The notes under the pieces: generated by a model | What the model was told of the DNA's origin: nothing | Seen by the model: only the letters and a program-made list of their open reading frames with translations | The model's database searches: none | Assembly (NCBI RefSeq): GCF_014649115.1 | Contig: NZ_BMSK01000012.1 | Location: 186,001-250,000, forward strand | Direction of reading: 5' to 3' | Source of the DNA: Streptomyces eurythermus | GTDB lineage: Bacteria; Actinomycetota; Actinomycetes; Streptomycetales; Streptomycetaceae | Length of the DNA stretch: 64,000 bases | Translations under genes and position numbers: made by a program | Shown here: in pieces, positions 17,458 through 24,634 of the stretch | Position numbering within the stretch: position 1 is the first letter of the stretch | Layout: every line of letters starts with the position of its first letter

Positions 17458-17691
17458 TCACTTGTTGATGCAGACGTTTCCGAAGGCGGGGTTCAGGACG
17501 CCGACCACGTCGATCGTGTTGCCGCACACGTTCACCGGGACGTGGATGGGCGCCTGGATGACGTTGCCGGACACGACACCCGGGGAGTGCAGGGCGGCAC
17601 CCTGGGCACCGGAGTCGGCGACGGCGAGGCCCGCACCCGCGAGAACCAGACCACCGGTGGCGGCCGCAGCTGCGACGACCTTCTTGATCAT
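17458..17691 (-). CDS. chpH: Short chaplin
   Basis: A 77-residue secreted amyloid-forming chaplin: a signal peptide (MIKKVVAAAAATGGLVLAGAGLAVA) followed by one chaplin domain with two Cys (VNVCGNTIDVVGVLNPAFGNVC) and a short INK tail. There is no wall anchor. Such proteins assemble into fibrils at the air-water interface and allow aerial growth. ATG 17691 is set by a GGAGGAAG ribosome site; an ATG 10 codons upstream is not credible. Length and place beside chpC match ChpH of S. coelicolor, in which chpH is among the most conserved chaplins. Confidence 0.95.
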   Translation of the reverse strand: MIKKVVAAAAATGGLVLAGAGLAVADSGAQGAALHSPGVVSGNVIQAPIHVPVNVCGNTIDVVGVLNPAFGNVCINK

Positions 17692-17826
17692 TCTTCCTCC
17701 TTGTTGGCAATGCGACCCCAAGGCGCGGGATCACATCAGATGCAACGAGGAGGAACTAATGAAGCTACGAACTGATCGTCGCATTCACCCGTCTCAGCGC
17801 GTCTCGTACGACTGCCCGAATATCAT

Positions 17827-17856
17827 CCCGTGCCGCCCCGGCCTGGGCGGCACGGG
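17827..17856 (-). terminator. Hairpin after the M20 peptidase gene
   Basis: Perfect 12-bp stem (17827-17838 and 17845-17856) with a 6-base loop, 19 bases beyond the stop of the peptidase gene on the minus strand and upstream of the chpH promoter region. Confidence 0.8.
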
Positions 17857-17874
17857 GCGGCACGGGGCGCGGTC

Positions 17875-19200
17875 TCACGACGCGTCGATGAACCGGTCGA
17901 GCACCCGCACGCCGAACTGGAGCCCGTCGACCGGCACCCGCTCGTCCACGCCGTGGAACATGCCGGCGAAGTCCAGCTCCGGCGGCAGCTTCAGCGGGGC
18001 GAAGCCGAAGCCGCGGATACCGAGGTCGTCGAAGGACTTGGCATCGGTGCCGCCGGAGAGCATGTACGGGATCGCCTTGGCGGTCGGGTCCTCGGCGAGC
18101 AGCGCGGACTGCATGGCCGCCACCAGCGCGCCGTCGAAGTCGGTCTCCAGCGCCTTGTCGGAGTGCACGTCCTCGCGGCGGACGTTCGGGCCGAGCAGCC
18201 GGTCGAGGTCGGCGAGGAACTCCTCCTCGTGACCGGGCAGGAACCGTCCGTCGATGTGGGCGGTGGCCTCGCCCGGGATGACGTTGACCTTGTAGCCGGC
18301 GTCGAGCTGGGTGGGGTTGGCGGTGTTGCTCAGGGTCGCGCCGATCAGCTTGGCGATGCCGCCGAGCTTGGCGATGGTGGCCTCCATGTCCTCCGGGTCC
18401 AGCTCGGTGCCGAGCGCGTCGCCCAGCTCGTCGAGGAAGGCCCGGGTGGTCTTGGTGACCCGCACCGGGAACTTGTGCCGGCCGACCCGGGCCACCGCCT
18501 CCGACAGCTCGGTGATGGCGTTGTCACGGTGGATCATCGACCCGTGCCCGGCGGTGCCGGCCACGGTCAGCTTCATCCAGTGCATGCCCTTCTCGGCCGT
18601 CTGGATCAGGTAGAGCCGCCGCTGGTCGTCGACGGTGAAGGAGAAGCCGCCGACCTCGCTGATGGCCTCGGTGACGCCCTCGAACAGCTCGGGGTGGTGG
18701 TCGACCAGGTAGCGGGCGCCGTACGTGCCGCCCGCCTCCTCGTCGGCGAGGAAGGCGACCACGATGTCCCGCGGGGGCCGGCGTCCGCTGCGCAGCCGGT
18801 CGCGGACGACCGCCAGCGTCATGGCGTCCATGTCCTTCATGTCGACGGCGCCGCGTCCCCATACGCAGCCGTCGGCGATCTCCCCGGAGAACGGGTCGTG
18901 GGTCCAGTCGACCGCGTTGGCCGGTACGACGTCCAGGTGGCCGTGGATGAGCAGCGCGGGCCGGGACGGGTCCTCGCCCTCGATCCGGGCCACCGTGGAG
19001 GCGCGGCCGGGGTGCGACTCGTAGATCTTCGGCTCCAGCCCGACCTCGGCGAGCTTCTCGGCGACCCACTCGGCGGCCTTGCGCTCGCCGGGGCCGGAGT
19101 GGTCGCCGTAGTTGCTGGTGTCGAACCGGATCAGGTCGCGGCAGAGGTCCGCGACCTCGTCCTCGCCGGTGACGGTCCTGGCCCTGCCCGTCTCGCTCAC
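17875..19200 (-). CDS. M20/M25/M40 family metallopeptidase
   Basis: A 441-residue di-zinc amidohydrolase/peptidase. Metal and catalytic residues can be placed: His and Asp in HGHLDVVPA, Asp in GAVDMKDMD, the Glu pair in LADEEAGG, and His in FHGVDERVP near the C-terminus. A dimerisation domain lies in the middle (GTAGHGSM). Members cleave dipeptides or acylated amino acids; the substrate cannot be named. The GTG at 19200 is preferred because GGGAGGA lies 7-9 bases upstream; an ATG at 19221 would place that site inside the gene. A single-gene unit with its own terminator. Confidence 0.92.
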   Translation of the reverse strand: MSETGRARTVTGEDEVADLCRDLIRFDTSNYGDHSGPGERKAAEWVAEKLAEVGLEPKIYESHPGRASTVARIEGEDPSRPALLIHGHLDVVPANAVDWTHDPFSGEIADGCVWGRGAVDMKDMDAMTLAVVRDRLRSGRRPPRDIVVAFLADEEAGGTYGARYLVDHHPELFEGVTEAISEVGGFSFTVDDQRRLYLIQTAEKGMHWMKLTVAGTAGHGSMIHRDNAITELSEAVARVGRHKFPVRVTKTTRAFLDELGDALGTELDPEDMEATIAKLGGIAKLIGATLSNTANPTQLDAGYKVNVIPGEATAHIDGRFLPGHEEEFLADLDRLLGPNVRREDVHSDKALETDFDGALVAAMQSALLAEDPTAKAIPYMLSGGTDAKSFDDLGIRGFGFAPLKLPPELDFAGMFHGVDERVPVDGLQFGVRVLDRFIDAS

Positions 19201-19417
19201 GATGCTTCCTCCCGCTGTCACTGCTGGTGGTCCCCCTCATCCTCTCCCCGGCCCCGCCCCGCGCCCAAGACCGGGCCCCGCCTGTGACACGCCGTTCACG
19301 CCCGACCGGGGCCGAGGCCGGGGGGTGATCGGACACCCCCGAAAGCCTGGTAATGTTTCCTTCGTCGCCGCGAGGGAAACCCCGCCGAAAGGGAAGATCT
19401 CGTACGACACACACCTG

Positions 19418-19505
19418 GTCCGGGTGGCGGAATGGCAGACGCGCTAGCTTGAGGTGCTAGTGCCCTTTATCGGGCGTGGGGGTTCAAGTCCCCCCTCGGA
19501 CACCA
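19418..19505 (+). tRNA. tRNA-Leu (anticodon GAG)
   Basis: Complete class II tRNA of 88 nt including the encoded CCA. The acceptor stem GTCCGGG pairs with CTCGGAC with one G-T pair. The anticodon loop TTGAGGT has GAG at 19451-19453, there is a long variable arm, and the T arm carries GGTTCAAGTCCCCC. It decodes CUC and CUU. A short hairpin follows, and immediately beyond it begins a region of accessory character. Confidence 0.97.
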
Positions 19506-19511
19506 GCAGAG

Positions 19512-19535
19512 ACCCCAGTTCACCTGGGGTTTTTC
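19512..19535 (+). terminator. Terminator of tRNA-Leu
   Basis: 7-bp stem ACCCCAG/CTGGGGT with a 5-base loop followed by TTTTCTGTTT, 6 bases after the tRNA end. Canonical intrinsic terminator. Confidence 0.9.
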
Positions 19536-19655
19536 TGTTTCTCCGGCTGTGGCGTGACCAACCACGTGCCCAAAAGGCATCCGGGAGAAGACGACCTTGT
19601 ACCGGCACATCGGTGAGAGCGCCTGAGACCTGAGACAGGCGTACAGGGGCGCGCG

Positions 19656-20510
19656 TCAGGCACTCACCTCCGAGTGCACAGGGACGGGCGGGCGGACTCC
19701 GGTGAGCGCCTCCGCGCGGGCCACCAGGCGGGGCGCGAGGTCGGGATACCAGCCACGGGCTACGGCTTGCAGCATCTCGGCCAGGGCCGCGAGTTCCCCG
19801 ATTCGGCCGGCCGGGGTGTCGAGGACCGCCGCGAACTCCTTGCGGATACGGGCGGCTACGTCGGGCACAAGCAGGCTGTTGGCGTGCAGGAGCCCCGCGT
19901 CATAGCCGAAGGGCACCAAGCCCCACCGCTCCCAGTCCAGTAGGCACAGGGGCGCGGCGGTGAGGTTGCCCCAGTGCAGGTCACCGTGACCGGTCATCCG
20001 CTCCACCTCGGCGGGGGCCGGGACGCCGAGGAACTGGGGGAAGGCTCGTTCGATCCACTCGTCCCGCACGGTTGCCTTCACTCCCTCCGCTTCAGCGAGG
20101 AGGGCCAGGGCCTGGCGAAGGTCCGCCCACCACTCGTCAGGCAACCCCGGGTCCTGATCGATGTCGGCCCGGTCCGGGGACACGATGGGTTGCGTGAGGT
20201 AGTCCAGGACTTCCGACTCGAAGGCCCACTCGCCGTCAGTCCAGTCATGCACCGCGTACAGGTGGGGGCGGGGCACGCCGTCAGGCACCAGCTCCGAGGC
20301 GCCGACGATGCCTTCCCCCGCCTTCCTGCCCGCGTTCCTCTTCGCCGTCCGGCTGACCCGTAGCCACCGGTCCCCCGCTCGGCGTCCGAGAGTGACACCG
20401 AGGAAGCCCCACGCCGGCGGACCCGAGCAGGTGAGGCCCAGCGCTTTGGCCGCCCGGTCGTGGGCGGCCCCCATCAGGGCCTGTACCTCCTCATTCACGG
20501 GCGAGTTCAT
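19656..20510 (-). CDS. Aminoglycoside phosphotransferase-family kinase
   Basis: A 284-residue APH/choline-kinase-fold protein. The Brenner motif is MTGHGDLHWGNLTAA with the catalytic Asp, and the metal-binding Asp is in CLLDWERWG. The N-terminal lobe has GFLGVTLGRRAGDRWLRVSRT. It could phosphorylate a small molecule, an antibiotic or a modified peptide; similarity to resistance kinases is only at fold level. Its ATG (20510) lies 20 bases inside the end of the aldo/keto reductase gene, so it is the last gene of a coupled minus-strand cassette (small peptide, JmjC, reductase, kinase). Location in the island after tRNA-Leu suggests accessory origin. Confidence 0.85.
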   Translation of the reverse strand: MNSPVNEEVQALMGAAHDRAAKALGLTCSGPPAWGFLGVTLGRRAGDRWLRVSRTAKRNAGRKAGEGIVGASELVPDGVPRPHLYAVHDWTDGEWAFESEVLDYLTQPIVSPDRADIDQDPGLPDEWWADLRQALALLAEAEGVKATVRDEWIERAFPQFLGVPAPAEVERMTGHGDLHWGNLTAAPLCLLDWERWGLVPFGYDAGLLHANSLLVPDVAARIRKEFAAVLDTPAGRIGELAALAEMLQAVARGWYPDLAPRLVARAEALTGVRPPVPVHSEVSA

Positions 20511-21396
20511 CCGTCACCCTCCTGAGTTCCTGGACCGTCAGAGGCGCAGCCAGAGCCTTGGCCGCATCGTCCCAGTGCTCGCGGGTGCTCGCGGAGGTGA
20601 GGACTACATCGAGGCCAGGGCACGAGCCAGCGGCCAGCAGGGCAGCGGCTGCGGCCGACAGGCCGGGGCGGATGAGGTTCACCAGTTCGGGTGTCATGGC
20701 GTCGAGGAGTTCGCCCCCGTGCAGGGGAGCGGAGCCGAAGGTGATCAGCCCCGCGTCCGTCGCCTGCACCAGTGGTCCGCCGCCGTTCAGGGCCTGTGTG
20801 ATCGGGGCATCCATGACCAGGCTGACGGGCATCTGCAAGCCCGTGAAGTGGTGGTCGGCGGAACCGGCCGCCTGCCGGGCGAACGCGAGCAACTCGGGGA
20901 CGCTGAACGCTCCGGAGGTCAGGCCCGACCAGGTGGCGACGCCGTACCCGCCGATCCGGCCCGCATGGGCGAACTCTTCCAGCGCCGTGAAGGCTTCCCG
21001 CACGCGCCCGTGCAGAGCGGCACGGTCAAGGCCGTGCCCGTGGTGCTCCGGGTTGTGCACGAACACCAGGTCCACGCACCTGAGCGCGGCCAACGACCGC
21101 TCCGTCTGCCAGCGGACGAAGCCTCGCTCAAGGCTGTGCCTACCGGCCGCCTCTTCCCGGGTGAGCACGCCCTCAGCCAGGGCGGTACGGCCCTGCTCCG
21201 CCGTGAAGAACCCCGTCTTCGTGGCTACCCGCGCGGTCGGGTACTCCCCGAGAACCGGGCGCAGTTCCTCATGCGCCCGTCCATGGGCGTAGTTGGGTGC
21301 CGTGTCCACCCAGGGGCTACCGGCGGCCAGGGCGGTGCGTGCCGCCCGACTGACGGCACGCACGCGGTATGTCCCCAGGCAGAGCGCGGCGGTCAC
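20491..21396 (-). CDS. Aldo/keto reductase of the island cassette
   Basis: A 301-residue aldo/keto reductase, probably NADPH-dependent. Tetrad candidates are Asp and Tyr in DTAPNYAHGRAHEEL, Lys in ATKTGFF and His in VFVHNPEHHG. The GTG start at 21396 overlaps the JmjC stop by 4 bases (GTGA); an open frame further upstream is a shadow. At its other end it overlaps the kinase gene by 20 bases. Tight coupling on both sides argues that the reductase works on the same product as the JmjC oxygenase and the kinase. Substrate is unknown. Confidence 0.87.
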   Translation of the reverse strand: MTAALCLGTYRVRAVSRAARTALAAGSPWVDTAPNYAHGRAHEELRPVLGEYPTARVATKTGFFTAEQGRTALAEGVLTREEAAGRHSLERGFVRWQTERSLAALRCVDLVFVHNPEHHGHGLDRAALHGRVREAFTALEEFAHAGRIGGYGVATWSGLTSGAFSVPELLAFARQAAGSADHHFTGLQMPVSLVMDAPITQALNGGGPLVQATDAGLITFGSAPLHGGELLDAMTPELVNLIRPGLSAAAAALLAAGSCPGLDVVLTSASTREHWDDAAKALAAPLTVQELRRVTDELARE

Positions 21397-22619
21397 AGCG
21401 CCGTCCCCACGACTGCGACGGCGTGGCCGTCGATGAGGACGGAGACCAGTTCGGCCACCTCCTTGACCTCCAGCCCGGCGGAGTCGGCGAGTTCCCCCAG
21501 CGTGGTCGGCTGATTGGTCAGCAGCGTGCCCAGCGCGGGCGCGGCGGACTCGGCGAAGTCCCACGCGGTACCGGCCGCCGAGAAGGTGACCGTGCCCTGT
21601 TCGCGGTTGGCCGTCAGGCGGCCCCTCGGAGCGGTGAGCTTGACCGTGATGTCCGACCGTGCCGGGAGCCCGCCCACGTAGGGCAGGGACGGGATCGCGT
21701 GGCCCAGGTCGGTCGTGTCGATCGACTCTGCCCACCGCTCCACGAGGCGGGGGTCCGCCATCATGTCGGCCACCTCACGGCGTACGGCGTCGGTGAAGTC
21801 CGACTGTTCCGTCAGTGAGCCGAAGCGCGGGATGTCCCTGCGGAGCGCGAGGGACGCCCGGAGTTGGTCGACGACCCACAGCATCAGGTCGGCGCCCGTG
21901 TGCGGGACCATGCCGAACGTGAGGTGAAGGGATTCCGTCCCCTGGTCAGCGGTGACCGCGTGCCACCAGCCGCGCGGCAGGTAGAGCACGTCACCCGGGG
22001 ACAGAACGAGGTCCGCCATCGGGTCGCCCTCCGGCTCCTTCGGCAACTCCACGTCCCGGAAGGTGGGCGCCTCACGGGTCATCCCCCACAGGCGCCACCG
22101 CTTCGAGCCGTGCAGTTGGACCACCACCACATCGTGGTCGTCCCAGTGCCGGCCGAAGCCTTCCCGCTCGGTCCACGAGGCGTACACGTTGGCCTGCACG
22201 GAGGTTCCAAGGAAGCGTTCCAGCCCCTCCGCAGCCGCCCCCACGGCGGGGTGGATCTTCTCCACCGCGTCCAGGACCAGCGACGCCCCGTCCCTGAGCT
22301 GGGCGTGGAAGTCGGACGGCTGGATCCGGGACCAGGTGACCGCTCGGCGGTTCGTGGTCGGGATCGCGTAGCGGTGGAGCGGGACCATCTCGCCGTCGAC
22401 CGACAGGCGCAGCCGGGGCGGCTCCAGTCGCTGCGTGGCGATGATCCGGTTCAGGTCGTCCCAGGAGAACAGGCCCGCCGTGTCGGCGACCCCGGGGAAG
22501 TGTGCGTATGAGCGGTGGTACGTCCGGGCGAGGAACCTGTCCCCGCCCAGACGCCCCGCCCACGAGGCTGCATCAAGCAACGTGGGCGCTCCGTCAGTCG
22601 TTGCCGTCGGAACGGCCAC
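21393..22619 (-). CDS. JmjC (YcfD/ROX-like) 2-oxoglutarate oxygenase
   Basis: A 408-residue Fe(II)/2-oxoglutarate oxygenase of the JmjC/cupin_4 type. The metal triad is visible: His158 and Asp160 in GRHWDDHDVVVVQLHGSKRW and His220 in LPRGWWHAV. The Lys in GSKRW is a plausible 2-oxoglutarate contact. The C-terminal 60 residues (TNQPTTLGELADSAGLEVKEVAELVS) look like the winged helix of YcfD-type hydroxylases, which act on residues in proteins. The GTG start at 22619 overlaps the small peptide gene by 26 bases; the exact start is uncertain because the nearest GGAG is 13 bases away. It is coupled to the reductase by GTGA. Confidence 0.85.
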   Translation of the reverse strand: MAVPTATTDGAPTLLDAASWAGRLGGDRFLARTYHRSYAHFPGVADTAGLFSWDDLNRIIATQRLEPPRLRLSVDGEMVPLHRYAIPTTNRRAVTWSRIQPSDFHAQLRDGASLVLDAVEKIHPAVGAAAEGLERFLGTSVQANVYASWTEREGFGRHWDDHDVVVVQLHGSKRWRLWGMTREAPTFRDVELPKEPEGDPMADLVLSPGDVLYLPRGWWHAVTADQGTESLHLTFGMVPHTGADLMLWVVDQLRASLALRRDIPRFGSLTEQSDFTDAVRREVADMMADPRLVERWAESIDTTDLGHAIPSLPYVGGLPARSDITVKLTAPRGRLTANREQGTVTFSAAGTAWDFAESAAPALGTLLTNQPTTLGELADSAGLEVKEVAELVSVLIDGHAVAVVGTAL

Positions 22620-22794
22620 TGCTGACGTCAGACTCCTGCTCGGCACGGGTGCGCGCGGCCACGATCTTCCGCTTCGCGACGAGCAGTCCACCCCCCTCGG
22701 GGGCCACCGAACCGGTGTTCTCTTCCACCATCCACCCCACGCCGTAGCGGACCCACTTTTCGTTTCGCTCGGTCGCTGTCATGGGGGAAATCAT
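22594..22794 (-). CDS. Small basic protein, possible substrate peptide
   Basis: A 66-residue protein of no recognised family (62 residues if read from the ATG at 22782). The N-terminal part is MTATERNEKWVRYGVGWMVEE, then a Gly-rich turn (GSVAPEGGG), a basic stretch LLVAKRKIVAARTRAEQ, and a polar tail rich in Ser, Gly and Asp (SDVSSGRSDGND). It directly precedes and overlaps the JmjC oxygenase gene, the position of a precursor peptide in RiPP clusters. Arg, Lys and Asn residues in the centre would suit a protein hydroxylase. Neither ATG has a clear ribosome site, so the start is open. The coding call rests on overlap and arrangement. Confidence 0.6.
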   Translation of the reverse strand: MISPMTATERNEKWVRYGVGWMVEENTGSVAPEGGGLLVAKRKIVAARTRAEQESDVSSGRSDGND

Positions 22795-22844
22795 TGGCCC
22801 AGAAAGCGGTGGCTGTGTAGTTCTTTCCCGTCATGGACTAAAGA

Positions 22845-23678
22845 TCATGAACGGCAAGCGGCAGCCCACTCCGCCAACAAGGCTCGCGCTTCGGCCCCGA
22901 ACAGCGCGTACCCCTCCAGTGTCGAGAACAGTTCCAAATGCATTTCGATGTCGCGTGGATCTCTCAGGATCACGACTCCGGTGGTGTTCTCCACAGTGGC
23001 CAGGGTGTTGTCGTAGACAGTGAAGGTGTCCATCGGAGCCATGGGCTTGTATCCCGCGATTGGGATGACACCGAGCTTCACATTCGGCAGGTGGGTCAAC
23101 GAGGCCAGCCGGACAATCTGCATCGCCATCTCGACCGGGGGCAGGAGTGGCCACCTCACGGCCTGTTCGGTGAGGATGAAGGTGAACCGCTTCTTCGTGT
23201 CGTAAAGGATCTCCTGCCGCTCCAGCTTCCTCGCGATCGTCTTAGTGACATCAGCCGGGGAATGGGCAAGGCTGGCCCGAATGTACTCGGGGGTGGACAG
23301 CAGTCCAGTAATCATCGAGAGCAGGAAGAAACGGAACTCGGTAGAGGAGGATTCGAGCGCGGCAAGTTCGGTCTGCTTCTTTTCCAGTCCTCTGCGGCGC
23401 AGCGAGCGCAGGTCTTGCCACTCGGTATTGGCCAGCCTCGCGAGGGCAATGACCTCCTCGATGACCTCGGGCGGAGCAACGACGGCCCGGAGGATTCTCT
23501 CCAGGTCGAGCAGGCTCGGTTGCGCTTTCCCGTTCTCGATCCGACTGATCTTCGATTGGGACATGTTGCAACGCCGAGCGAGCCGGTCCCCAGTGAGGCC
23601 GGCTCGCTTGCGTAGTTCTTTCAGCAGGGCGGCCAGTTCTTGCTTCGGCTGCCCCAGCTGTTCAGGGTCGAACGTCAC
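22845..23678 (-). CDS. XRE family regulator with DUF5753 domain
   Basis: A 277-residue regulator. The helix-turn-helix is at residues 20-75 (LRKRAGLTGDRLARRCNMSQSKISRIENGKAQPS) and the DUF5753 ligand-type domain takes up the rest (SMITGLLSTPEYIRASLA, RQEILYDTKKRFTFILTEQAVRW, FTVYDNTLATVENTTG). Such regulators are highly multiplied in Streptomyces and pair with small partners. The GTG start at 23678 overlaps the DUF6879 stop by 4 bases. Base composition by eye is clearly lower in GC than flanking genes, which fits acquired DNA. It probably controls its own operon and perhaps the JmjC cassette 50 bases downstream. Confidence 0.9.
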   Translation of the reverse strand: MTFDPEQLGQPKQELAALLKELRKRAGLTGDRLARRCNMSQSKISRIENGKAQPSLLDLERILRAVVAPPEVIEEVIALARLANTEWQDLRSLRRRGLEKKQTELAALESSSTEFRFFLLSMITGLLSTPEYIRASLAHSPADVTKTIARKLERQEILYDTKKRFTFILTEQAVRWPLLPPVEMAMQIVRLASLTHLPNVKLGVIPIAGYKPMAPMDTFTVYDNTLATVENTTGVVILRDPRDIEMHLELFSTLEGYALFGAEARALLAEWAAACRS

Positions 23679-24187
23679 CCGCTCACGTACTCCAGGAATG
23701 GAACCGACTCGGCAACCGCAATCCGCTTCCACTGCCGGTACGGCTCAGGATCACCCTCGTACAGTTCCCGGTTTATCTGCGTCCCGTCCGCCCGGTAGTT
23801 CATCAGGACCACCTTGGACTCGTCGAACATCCAGAAGTCCTGATCCGGAAGCCCCGGGTTCTCCCGGTCGGTGAGGTCGAGAATGCGGATGTCCTCGCCC
23901 GCCTTCACGTGGTGCCGGTAGTAATACTCGAACTCGAACCGGAGGTAATCCGAGAGCGGGCGAGTCACGACGTGCACCCTGCCGACACTCTTTCCTTCCG
24001 AGGTCCATTGCCGAACCTCATCCATCCAGCCCGAGCTGTAATCGTCCGGCGACTTCTCCCCGGCGAGAAAGCACTTCAGCTTCTCCGCTTCCTGGGGCAT
24101 GGTGTAGACGGGCAGTGTCTCCAGCCGCCACGCCTCACGCTCCATGGAATCGAAGCAGTCATTCCACGCGTCACCATCCAAGTGCAC
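23675..24187 (-). CDS. DUF6879 family protein
   Basis: A 170-residue protein of the DUF6879 family, which in streptomycetes accompanies XRE/DUF5753 regulators. Conserved-looking segments are FEFEYYYRHHVKAGEDIRILDL and DFWMFDESKVVLMNYRADG, the latter close to the C-terminus. Biochemical role is unknown; a partner or modulator of the regulator is the likely idea. GTG 24187 is chosen because GGGAGG lies 6 bases upstream. It overlaps the small gene before it by 17 bases and the regulator after it by 4 bases, so the three are one operon. Confidence 0.82.
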   Translation of the reverse strand: MHLDGDAWNDCFDSMEREAWRLETLPVYTMPQEAEKLKCFLAGEKSPDDYSSGWMDEVRQWTSEGKSVGRVHVVTRPLSDYLRFEFEYYYRHHVKAGEDIRILDLTDRENPGLPDQDFWMFDESKVVLMNYRADGTQINRELYEGDPEPYRQWKRIAVAESVPFLEYVSG

Positions 24188-24380
24188 GGAATGCCTCCCT
24201 GAGAACCGCCTCCGGGATTTCCACGAGCCCTTCCCCAGCGGGCGGGGTGAAGGCTTCGGACACGTCGCCCTGCACGACGAACGATCCCGTGGCCGTGCGG
24301 TACACGTTCGGGCAGTCCTTCTCTCCGCACTCGCCGTTGCCGTTGCCAGTGAGCCGGGTGAGTGCCGAACGTTCGGACAT
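24171..24380 (-). CDS. Small Cys-containing protein of the DUF6879/XRE module
   Basis: A 69-residue protein. It has a CGEKDC pair near residue 20 followed by PNVYRTATGSFVVQGDVSE, and a helical end PEAVLREAFRALGW. I recall similar small proteins next to DUF6879/XRE modules in other streptomycetes, but have no family name for it. GAGGGGG 6 bases upstream supports ATG 24380. It is the first gene of the regulatory operon, and its promoter region carries the iterated 8-bp repeat at 24444-24476. Confidence 0.72.
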   Translation of the reverse strand: MSERSALTRLTGNGNGECGEKDCPNVYRTATGSFVVQGDVSEAFTPPAGEGLVEIPEAVLREAFRALGW

Positions 24381-24443
24381 GCCAAACCCCCTCGCTCTGG
24401 CCCCGGTCGGGCCGCCTGCCCACCGACAGTAGAGGCGGTGGTG

Positions 24444-24476
24444 CTACGCGTCTATGCGTGATCGCGACTATGCGTG
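24444..24476. promoter_or_regulatory. Iterated CTAYGCGT repeats upstream of the XRE operon
   Basis: Copies of CTAYGCGT begin at 24444, 24452 and 24468, exactly 8 and 16 bases apart, with a diverged unit GATCGCGA at 24460. On the minus strand they lie about 65-95 bases before the first gene of the operon, just before a possible TACTGT -10 element. This is a plausible binding array for the XRE regulator; the protein-DNA match is inference. Confidence 0.5.
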
Positions 24477-24561
24477 TCCTTGCATAAACAGGTCCCCGAT
24501 CGTCCCAGCCACCCCCGCGCGTCCGTGCAGACCTGACCAGGGACTGACGCCTCGGAGGAGA

Positions 24562-24579
24562 GTTGGTCACATGACCAAC
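24562..24579. promoter_or_regulatory. Inverted repeat upstream of polX
   Basis: 8-bp arms GTTGGTCA and TGACCAAC separated by CA, about 55 bases before the polX start. It could be a regulator site for polX or a boundary element of the island; no regulator can be named. Confidence 0.4.
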
Positions 24580-24634
24580 GCGTGACCAGCAGGGGCCTTT
24601 CGCGTGCTTGTGGGGTGGTTTTTAGACTGGGGGT

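Noticed and set aside
22628..22834. Alternative 68-residue minus-strand frame over the small peptide gene
   Set aside because: Out of frame with the 22594 stop, has no ribosome site, and its text is Arg/Gly-rich without the ordered character of the chosen frame.
19502..24592. att direct repeats bounding the island (ACCAGCAG, TGACCAAC)
   Set aside because: Matches of only 8 bases, expected by chance between two short GC-rich regions; no duplicated tRNA end.
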